Of a stretch of 34,921 nt of DNA, positions 22,859 to 29,035 are shown one piece after another. Made by a program: the position numbers and the translations under genes. Positions within the stretch are counted from its first letter, which is position 1; each line of letters begins with the position of its first letter. The notes beneath the pieces were generated by a model that was not told the DNA's origin, made no database searches, and was given only the letters and a program-made list of their open reading frames with translations. This DNA comes from CAYRGQ01 sp964444885 (lineage in GTDB: Bacteria > Bacteroidota > Bacteroidia > Sphingobacteriales > Sphingobacteriaceae): assembly GCA_964444885.1 (NCBI GenBank), contig CAYUIZ010000019.1:1-34921 (forward strand), read 5' to 3'.

Positions 22859-24631
22859 ATGAAAACAAATAAGATAGGAATACTACTGCTGCTTTTGCTG
22901 GCAGGGTTGCCAAGCGTTTATCCGGCATCCGATCCGATCGGTATCGATTTTGGATTCGTCCCCGATTTTATCGACTTTTCCCATGATGATCGGTATATGG
23001 TGGCCGAAAACGATGTTCGCTATCAGGTATGGGACTTGGATACCCGAGCTAAAATACTGGACAACAAACACCCTTTTAAGCTCGGGCGGATATTGAAACG
23101 CACCGTAGTTCCTACCGGAAGTGGCTATTTCCTCTTCGGGAACGAACGGGTGTTTATGACCGTGGACTACCAGAACAACAACACGGAAGTCAAAGCATAT
23201 GATTTAAAAAACGGACACCTGCTTTGGGAAACCGACCAACTGCACATGGCGATTTCTCTGGCCGAAACCCTCATACGTGTGCACGCTCTGGATGCGGTGC
23301 GTGTGGAGGCGGCAGACGGCACCCGCTTGAATCCTCATTACGCTACAGGCAACTTTTTTACCCGCAACAAAATGCTGGACAGGCTCATTAATTATGTACC
23401 CGAAAAGAACGCCGTCTTTTTTAACGGAAAACACGGACTGCAAGCAGTGGATATACGCAGCGGAAATATGCTTTGGACAGCGGAAGGCGTCACAGGCGGT
23501 ATCGGCGAATTGATATATAACGCGCCAACACAACAACTGCTGGCTGTCAAAGTACCTACCTCCGAGGGAGCGGTAGACCAGCTCACCGCCAATACCGAGG
23601 TGCAAGCCATTGATGCTGACAACGGAACACTGCAATGGCGTGTGGATTATACCGGCGATTTCGTTCCCGGTTATGCTTCGGTGGTAGGTAATACGCTGGT
23701 GCTTCCTTACCTGGAACTGGCTTTTATTGACCTTGAAAACGGGGTGGAACGCAACGGTGACATCAAAAGCCGTATGGAAGGAGCACGTAACGTCACCAAA
23801 GGCCTGGGAGGACTGATGGCCATTGACAACGCCCTGGGCGGGAACTTCGGTAAAGCGGAAACGACGACCAAATACGACCGTTTGGTTCCCCGCAGCCTTC
23901 ATTTTGACGACAACGGCAAGCTGTGCTATTTTACCACGTTCAATAAAGACGGAAAAATAGGTAATGGCGGCAAGAAAGGTTTTCTGAAAATAGATATTCA
24001 TCAAGACAAGGTTTTGCAGGAAACTTTTAATCTATTGGGCGATAGTTGGACCCCGATACAAGACGAGATGGTGGACGGTGTTTTCTACGTTAAAGCCTCG
24101 GGGAATATGAACCGAACTGTGATCAAGGCCATCGATGGCACGACTGGCGAAGAACTTTTTGAAACCGAAAAAGCCAAAAACAGCGCCGATGTTTCCAAAA
24201 TGTTCAGCCCGTTTTTGATTGCCAACGGTCGGATTATCGACATTGTTTCCAGGGGCATCTACACCCTCGATGCGAAAACCGGAAAAGAAATTTCCTATAC
24301 CGCAACCAAAGATCTGGGCGTAGGCACTGTGGTGTTCAGTCATTTTTTTGAAAAAGGTGTACTCATTTTCGGTACCAAAGGCGTAGGCATTATGGATTAT
24401 GAAGGAGAGGTTGTTCAATCGGTGGAGACGAAAAACCTAAAAGACTTTGCCGCCAACGCCAATGAAGTGTTGTTGTTGGAAAACAAACAATTCACCCGGA
24501 TCGACCTTCAACAGCAAAAAGTAACAGAAACCGTAAGTTTCAAAAACCGCGAAAGTGTCGTGTTCAGTCCGTCGGGAAAACACGTCATGAAACTGAATGC
24601 CAAAGGAGATAAAATCGAAGTGTATAACTAA
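22859..24631 (+). CDS. Exported PQQ-like beta-propeller protein (590 aa)
   Basis: An exported protein with signal peptide (KTNKIGILLLLLLAGLPSVYPA) and no lipobox. The mature part shows repeated strands of the quinoprotein/PQQ-like propeller type: VKAYDLKNGHLLWETD, LQAVDIRSGNMLWTAEG, VQAIDADNGTLQWRVD, VIKAIDGTTGEELFETE and IYTLDAKTGKEISYTAT. Each carries an Asp-x-x-(S/T/N)-Gly turn. No dehydrogenase active-site residues or cofactor-binding cysteines are obvious, so a binding scaffold is more likely than an enzyme. It starts 41 bp after the small lipoprotein and is followed 12 bp later by another lipoprotein gene, consistent with one long transcript. Confidence 0.8.
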   Translation: MKTNKIGILLLLLLAGLPSVYPASDPIGIDFGFVPDFIDFSHDDRYMVAENDVRYQVWDLDTRAKILDNKHPFKLGRILKRTVVPTGSGYFLFGNERVFMTVDYQNNNTEVKAYDLKNGHLLWETDQLHMAISLAETLIRVHALDAVRVEAADGTRLNPHYATGNFFTRNKMLDRLINYVPEKNAVFFNGKHGLQAVDIRSGNMLWTAEGVTGGIGELIYNAPTQQLLAVKVPTSEGAVDQLTANTEVQAIDADNGTLQWRVDYTGDFVPGYASVVGNTLVLPYLELAFIDLENGVERNGDIKSRMEGARNVTKGLGGLMAIDNALGGNFGKAETTTKYDRLVPRSLHFDDNGKLCYFTTFNKDGKIGNGGKKGFLKIDIHQDKVLQETFNLLGDSWTPIQDEMVDGVFYVKASGNMNRTVIKAIDGTTGEELFETEKAKNSADVSKMFSPFLIANGRIIDIVSRGIYTLDAKTGKEISYTATKDLGVGTVVFSHFFEKGVLIFGTKGVGIMDYEGEVVQSVETKNLKDFAANANEVLLLENKQFTRIDLQQQKVTETVSFKNRESVVFSPSGKHVMKLNAKGDKIEVYN

Positions 24632-24643
24632 AAAACAATAGTG

Positions 24644-25075
24644 ATGAAACGAATAGAACACCAGCCCATGTCGAAGATACTTACACTACTACTGTTTGTA
24701 ACCTTGACAGCCTGCGGAGGCAAGGACGATAACAAAACGACTGACAACAACGCAATTAGCGATTGTTTGGGTGAGGCCATTCCCACACCCAAATCGGCCA
24801 CGCTAACCGTCTGTACAGATGCCACAGTTGGCAAAAGTGCGTCGTTTAGGTATCTTGTTTCTTGGGATGAAGCGGTTGATTTTTTCAAACAAGCGTACAG
24901 CACCAATGGCTGGGAAATAACGAGTGAACGTATTGACGACAAACCCGATAAAATGAGAACAGCTGAATGGCGCGCAGAAAAAAATGGAACCGAACTCGCT
25001 ATATCGTTAAGCGATAGCCGGGTAGACGATACTTCTGGCTCATTACAAGGGATCGTGCTACATTTTTATGAATAA
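24644..25075 (+). CDS. Small lipoprotein of unknown function (143 aa)
   Basis: Read from ATG 24644 (a GTG at 24641 is in frame). The leader is SKILTLLLFVTLTAC with Cys24, then GGKDDNKTTDN, an acidic surface-export-like tether. The mature part (about residues 35-143) has a compact alpha/beta pattern with VSWDEAVDFFKQAYSTNGWEITSERID and ELAISLSDSRVD, reminiscent of small periplasmic domains that follow the strand-helix-strand order, but no family is claimed. It lies between two propeller-type proteins. Confidence 0.7.
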   Translation: MKRIEHQPMSKILTLLLFVTLTACGGKDDNKTTDNNAISDCLGEAIPTPKSATLTVCTDATVGKSASFRYLVSWDEAVDFFKQAYSTNGWEITSERIDDKPDKMRTAEWRAEKNGTELAISLSDSRVDDTSGSLQGIVLHFYE

Positions 25076-25114
25076 CAATCTGTTTGTCGTCGGACAGGCA
25101 ATAAATAGTTAGAG

Positions 25115-26407
25115 ATGAACAAGACAATCATACAAAGCTTGATAGGCATGCTTGTTTTATGCCTGATGGCGGCCTGCTCCAAAAAGCACGAACCCAACGT
25201 GTCCAAAGAGGAAGAAGAATTGCAATTGGAGCTTCGTGCCGATGAAACGATGGTATTGGTCGGTTCGGAAATCATGTTTGAGGTTACTGCGAACGGGCAG
25301 CCCGTTGCGGATGCGGATCTCTTTATTGATGGCAATAATATAACGGGGTATCGACATACCTTTGCCGATCCCGGAACAACATCGGTCGTAGCGAAAAAGC
25401 AGGGCTATAAAGACAGCGAACCATTGACCGTCGTGATAGAAGAAGCGTCATACGATGTCGATATTTACGTGCTTGGTGACGAAGGAACGGAGGGATTGAA
25501 TCATTATCAGCCACTCTATTGGAAAAATGGAGAGCCAAATGTATTCAATCACGAAGCGGCTGCGGATATGATTTTTAACCGTATTGCCGTAGCGGATAAT
25601 AAAGTATATGTTGTGGGTGAAAGAGTGTATTCGTCCAGCCGTGCCACAGCGTTCTTTGAAGTAGATGGACATCTGGAGGAATTGACCGAGTCAAGTGGGT
25701 TTGCTTCGGCAACGGATGTCTATGTATCTGATGGCGATATGTATGTCGGTGGAATAAAAAACGAATCTGGTTCTGTTACATCTATTGTGTATTGGAAAAA
25801 TGGTGAGTTGGTTACGGTGGCAAGTGGAACACTTGGTAATACCAGTGGAGGCTCCATCGCTGTGAAGGACAATGACGTTTATATAGCGGGGATGCTGGAC
25901 GGAGATTTGATGTACTGGAAGAACGGGGCAAGTGTTCCACTGGAAGGAGAGCCGGGAGAGGTAACGGACATCGCTGTGGCAGGCAACGGAGATGTATATG
26001 TTTCCGGATATACTTTTGGTAGCCCGGACGTTGCTCAATATTGGAAGAACGGCGAAAAAATTGCCTTAGGTACCGGAGAAAGGGCATCTCAGGCCAATGC
26101 TATATTTATTGAGAATGGCGATGTGTATGTGGCCGGTTGGGAAACTGTTCCCCGCTCCTCGGGTTCGGGAACGGTTCGTATAGCCCGTTACTGGAAGAAT
26201 GGTGAAGCCGTAGATCTAACGGACGGCGCACACCATGCAGAAGCAAATGGTATTTTTGTATTGGATGGTAAAGTATATGTCGCCGGGGTCGAATCCTTGG
26301 ACAGACGGTCGGCCACCTATTGGATTAATGGTGAAGCGGTCAGATTATCCCATGAAGACAACAATGGGTATGCCAGCGATATTGTTGTGGTGAAAAGGGG
26401 GATGTAA
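25115..26407 (+). CDS. Lipoprotein with Ig-like domain and YWKNGE propeller repeats
   Basis: A 430-residue lipoprotein. The leader MNKTIIQSLIGMLVLCLMAAC (Cys21) is almost the same as in the paired small lipoproteins. After an acidic tether (SKKHEPNVSKEEEE) comes an Ig-like domain, about residues 35-112. Residues about 115-430 hold about seven repeats of roughly 45-50 residues built on YWKNGE followed by (I/V)xVxxGDVYVAG. This is a beta-propeller of the kind often found in surface proteins of this phylum. No catalytic residues are seen. It is the last intact gene of the lipoprotein series. Confidence 0.8.
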   Translation: MNKTIIQSLIGMLVLCLMAACSKKHEPNVSKEEEELQLELRADETMVLVGSEIMFEVTANGQPVADADLFIDGNNITGYRHTFADPGTTSVVAKKQGYKDSEPLTVVIEEASYDVDIYVLGDEGTEGLNHYQPLYWKNGEPNVFNHEAAADMIFNRIAVADNKVYVVGERVYSSSRATAFFEVDGHLEELTESSGFASATDVYVSDGDMYVGGIKNESGSVTSIVYWKNGELVTVASGTLGNTSGGSIAVKDNDVYIAGMLDGDLMYWKNGASVPLEGEPGEVTDIAVAGNGDVYVSGYTFGSPDVAQYWKNGEKIALGTGERASQANAIFIENGDVYVAGWETVPRSSGSGTVRIARYWKNGEAVDLTDGAHHAEANGIFVLDGKVYVAGVESLDRRSATYWINGEAVRLSHEDNNGYASDIVVVKRGM

Positions 26408-26786
26408 TGCTGTTTGATTGAGCATAATTAAATTAAGACGAAAAGAGAAATAGGTTTGGATCGGTTCTTATCTTATAAAGGAGAACTGCCCAGACCTATA
26501 ATATGATTGATACGCTGTGCCCTCTGAAAGCAGTAGAAACTTTATTGTCGAAACACTGACAGTGACTACCCATGGCATTATTGTGTCATCACCTATCAAG
26601 GTGGTGTTTCCTTAAACATTTTTGTGGTTGTTGTTATTGACGTAGGAGGATCTACGCAAGAGAAGATGGAATAAGGACAAATCGCGACTTTATAGAATAG
26701 ATAACTATGAAGAGTGTAAATGTGAGAATGCTATCCGTACAATTTGTATATTGGAAAAATGGCATGGAAAAATGTACGAATAGAAT
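26408..26786 (+). other. Intergenic region with a fragment of a YWKNG propeller gene
   Basis: No full gene. A hairpin CATCACCT/AGGTGGTG (26587-26606) is a possible weak terminator. A 27-residue open frame from ATG 26707 to 26790 contains VYWKNGMEK, matching the propeller repeat of the preceding lipoprotein, and its stop overlaps the next ATG as ATGA. This suggests a remnant of a second propeller gene that was mostly deleted. Confidence 0.5.
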
Positions 26787-27161
26787 ATGAAAGAAACACC
26801 TATTGGCTGGTTTTACGAATTTGAAGAAAAGTTGCATCCTGATAGAATTAGTTTTGAGCAAGACAGCCAATCCGATTTGATGAACCTCATTGAATCACTA
26901 AAAAGACAAGTAAAGGCATTCCGTACTCTTTTCGTTGGTCAGCTCGGACAGTCGAAGAAACAAGCCAAGGTTTCATTGATGCAAATCATTTCAACAAGCA
27001 ACACGATTTATAATTATTTGACTGTAAGCAAAAGAGCAAATAAACACCATTCTACCCTGGTTCGAGCCCAGGTGGGCGCACAAATCAAAAAGACCCCTTT
27101 TGTGGGTCTTTTTTTGTTGATATGTTATACTCCCCTGATTCTGGGGCAGATGCTTAGCTGA
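26787..27161 (+). pseudogene. Open frame truncated by, and fused through, attR
   Basis: A 124-codon frame. The first 85-90 residues (GWFYEFEEKLHPDRISFEQDS and a helical segment rich in Lys/Gln) look like genuine coding sequence of unknown family. The rest (TLVRAQVGAQIKKTPFVG) is simply the tRNA 3' end and its terminator read as protein. So the original C-terminus has been replaced by the att site. It is either a truncated gene of the island end or a small gene that tolerates the tail. The function is unknown. Confidence 0.45.
27055..27123 (+). repeat. attR: direct repeat of the tRNA 3' end
   Basis: Matches 12608-12676 over 69 nt with two differences. The repeat contains the T-arm, acceptor 3' strand and terminator of the tRNA but no other tRNA part. 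With 12608-12676 it brackets 14.4 kb containing the integrase, the CHAT cassette and the lipoprotein series. Confidence 0.87.
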
Positions 27162-27186
27162 AATTTACTTAATCTTCCTGAACGAT

Positions 27187-27355
27187 ATGAACAAACAGAC
27201 AAGGCAGAAATTCAGCGTGGAATTCAACGCCAAGGTACCGTGCAGGCCACTAAGAATCAGAAGACACGGGCTCAACTCAGCCAGCAGTTTGACGTGAATC
27301 GGATCACAATTTCAACGTGGAAGGCGGGGTTTCTGGAAAACATGTCAGTTGTTTT
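27187..27355 (+). pseudogene. Remnant of an IS3-type transposase OrfA
   Basis: The frame from ATG 27187 gives NKQTRQKFSVEFNAKV, then shifts. The second frame continues QATKNQKTRAQLSQQFDVNRITISTWKAGFLEN. Together they reproduce the helix-turn-helix OrfA of IS3-family elements (RxKFSxEFKAKVALEA...TxxELAxxFxVHPxQIxxWK). One base is missing near 27237, and homology stops at about 27355, so the element is dead. No OrfB or terminal repeats are seen. Confidence 0.8.
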
Positions 27356-27412
27356 GCAATGTGCAAGTTGTGTTTTGTACGTACAGCCCTCGTACCTCGC
27401 ACTGACCTACAA

Positions 27413-27480
27413 AGACCTAACTTGCCACGGCACGGCCACACCCGTTGGGGAATGGCCGTGCCGTGGTAGGAAAAAGGTCG
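27413..27480. repeat. Long perfect hairpin, possible MITE or REP-type element
   Basis: CCACGGCACGGCCA (27425-27438) and TGGCCGTGCCGTGG (27453-27466) are perfect 14-bp inverted repeats with a 14-nt loop. Flanking GACCTA and AGGTC can extend the pairing with internal mismatches to about 27413-27480. It lies between the IS3 remnant and the toxin-antitoxin pair and is much more G+C-rich than its surroundings. There is no T-run on either side, so it is not an ordinary terminator. Confidence 0.65.
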
Positions 27481-27560
27481 CAACTCCCCTTTTCTACCAG
27501 CAGACGAACACAGACGTTTTGTGAATAATTTTGTACTTTTGATTATCAAAAGAAATTGTT

Positions 27561-27815
27561 GTGCAAACGACATATCGTTTAAAGGCCAAAGAGATCAGTA
27601 TGTCCTTTCTAAAGTCCTTAAAGACTTTGTTTGAAGGACAGGAGGTGGAGATCATTGTTAAATCCGTGGATCAGAAAAAAGAAAGGTTGCCCAAAAAGGC
27701 AAATAAAGGTTTGTTGCAAATGATTAAGGACAACCGACAAAATGCTCCAGTTATTTCCCCAAATATGGATATACGTGGTTTAATCGACAGCGCGCATAAC
27801 CCGGACGGTATCTAA
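27561..27815 (+). CDS. Antitoxin of a type II toxin-antitoxin pair
   Basis: An 84-residue protein from GTG 27561. QTTYRLKAKEISMSFLKSLKTLFEGQEVEIIV is a typical small-antitoxin N-terminus (YRLxAxElxxSFlxslK pattern) found beside PIN toxins. The C-terminal half (KGLLQMIKDNRQNAPVISPNMDIRGLIDSAHNPDGI) would be the toxin-binding tail. A later ATG (27600) would cut off the conserved beta strand, so GTG is preferred. A TACTTTTG at 27534-27541 is a likely -7 promoter element. The toxin gene follows after one base, as in most such operons. Confidence 0.75.
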   Translation: MQTTYRLKAKEISMSFLKSLKTLFEGQEVEIIVKSVDQKKERLPKKANKGLLQMIKDNRQNAPVISPNMDIRGLIDSAHNPDGI

Positions 27816-27816
27816 T

Positions 27817-28221
27817 ATGAATTATATTGATACGGAGGTGCTGATTCACTCGTTGGTTAATCAAAACCCGGGTTTGCACTTGAAGGTTAATGATTTGATC
27901 GAAAAAATGATCGTTGACAATACGTTTCTAATTTCATGGCTCAATATACAGGAAGTTGGGTTTGTTCTGGCCAAACTCGACCAGCCTGCCGACTTTATAT
28001 CCGCTAAATTGATGACATTGATATCTTCCTTGCCCGTAGCCTATAGTTCTATTGAATTTACGCGTGCGTTGGAACTGGCAAAGACCATCGGTTTTAAGGA
28101 TTTCAATGACTGTATTCATACCGCAATTGCTGAACAACATTGCTCCGACCTCTATACCCACAATTATAAAGACTTCAAACGCGTCCAACCCTACACTTCG
28201 CTGAATATCCATTTTGCATAA
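27817..28221 (+). CDS. PIN-domain toxin (VapC-like ribonuclease)
   Basis: A 134-residue PIN-domain protein. The first acidic residue is in NYIDTEVLIHSL (Asp5) and the central helix carries a conserved Glu in NIQEVGFVLAKL. The C-terminal acidic residues are in FKDFNDCIHTAIAEQHCSDLYTHNYKDF, matching the DxxxxAxA...LxTxNxxDF pattern of PIN RNases. Such toxins cleave tRNA or rRNA when the antitoxin is degraded. It starts 1 nt after the antitoxin stop and likely stabilises the island remnant between the two att repeats. Confidence 0.82.
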   Translation: MNYIDTEVLIHSLVNQNPGLHLKVNDLIEKMIVDNTFLISWLNIQEVGFVLAKLDQPADFISAKLMTLISSLPVAYSSIEFTRALELAKTIGFKDFNDCIHTAIAEQHCSDLYTHNYKDFKRVQPYTSLNIHFA

Positions 28222-28337
28222 CCAACAGAAAAATCATCACAAATGCCAAATTTTGTGTTTCAAAAATTAGTTACTAAACTGCCCCTGTAAGCCATTAAAC
28301 ACGGTTTTTTGTCGCAAGTTGATAATGCCATCCGATT

Positions 28338-28430
28338 GACTCATAATCTTTTGGCCCCTGGTTCTAGCCCAGGTGGGCGCACAACCGAAAAGACCCCTTT
28401 TGTGGGTCTTTTTTCGTTGATATAAGCTGG
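28338..28430 (+). repeat. Outer, older att copy extending into the anticodon arm
   Basis: Corresponds to 12590-12682: the anticodon loop and 3' strand, T-arm, acceptor, terminator and flank CGTTGATATAAGCTGG. It differs at about four places, including TTCGAG to TTCTAG and a one-base deletion after ACAA. It is longer on both sides than the 27055 copy but more diverged, as expected of an older attR. Neighbouring sequence to the left (28246-28337) shows no gene. Confidence 0.8.
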
Positions 28431-28533
28431 AGCACAAGTCTTCGTGGGCATGGTTCGATCGACCCCTTGAAACGTGGGGCACAACACAAGCCCTCACCCT
28501 CCGCGCCGAGAGTTGGGCCAAGCTGACTCCTGA

Positions 28534-28998
28534 TTACTGAAAATACACATGATATTCTTCGTACGATTTCTCCAGATCCTGCACCCTGTTACGCGCTTCA
28601 TCCGAATTCGCTGCTTGGTCTAGCGCTTCAACCAATGCCATGTGCGGATGCAACCACTTGTGCAGTTCATCATGGCTTTTGCCCGTCATGGTACAACTCC
28701 GGATCAATTCTGTGTTTTGCTCGCGCACCTCATCAGCAAGTTCCTTATAATTACTGCGTCCATCTTGGATATAGCTACTCACCAATTCGGAACCTTTGTT
28801 TACAAAAGGCTTCATCTCTTCGTTCACCAGCCAGCGTTTGCCGTTATCCAGCTCAAGGGCATCCGTACTTTCATTGTAATGGTGTTCCGCATGATTCTCC
28901 GTTAGTGTGTGGGTAGTGTCATGCGATTTCGATTCTCCTGGATTACCGCAGCCCCAAAACAACAAGCTGCTCATTCCTACTATTAGTGCGTTTTTCAT
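28534..28998 (-). CDS. His-rich periplasmic lipoprotein, metal-operon associated
   Basis: A 154-residue lipoprotein (leader KNALIVGMSSLLFWGC, Cys17). The tether is His-rich (SHDTTHTLTENHAEHHYNESTD) and suggests metal binding. The remainder is helical with WLVNEEMKPFVNKGSELVSSY and a CTMTGKSHDELHKWLHPHMALVE segment whose Cys/Met/His residues could also bind metal, resembling four-helix metal-associated lipoproteins of Bacteroidota. It is the last gene of the leftward metal-ATPase unit, 37 bp after the ATPase stop. Confidence 0.7.
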   Translation of the reverse strand: MKNALIVGMSSLLFWGCGNPGESKSHDTTHTLTENHAEHHYNESTDALELDNGKRWLVNEEMKPFVNKGSELVSSYIQDGRSNYKELADEVREQNTELIRSCTMTGKSHDELHKWLHPHMALVEALDQAANSDEARNRVQDLEKSYEEYHVYFQ

Positions 28999-29035
28999 GC
29001 CTATTTTTGTTTATTTGTTTTCTATTAATTTTAAA

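Noticed and set aside
23204..24004. 266-codon - strand open frame
   Set aside because: Antisense shadow of the PQQ-like propeller gene, with no recognisable domain.
27240..27524. An intact 94-residue gene
   Set aside because: Its first 40 residues are the second half of a frameshifted IS3 OrfA and the remainder reads through a hairpin.
28338..28430. A second tRNA gene
   Set aside because: Only the anticodon-loop 3' part onward is present; the 5' acceptor strand and D-arm are missing, and the T-loop has TTCTAG in place of TTCGAG.
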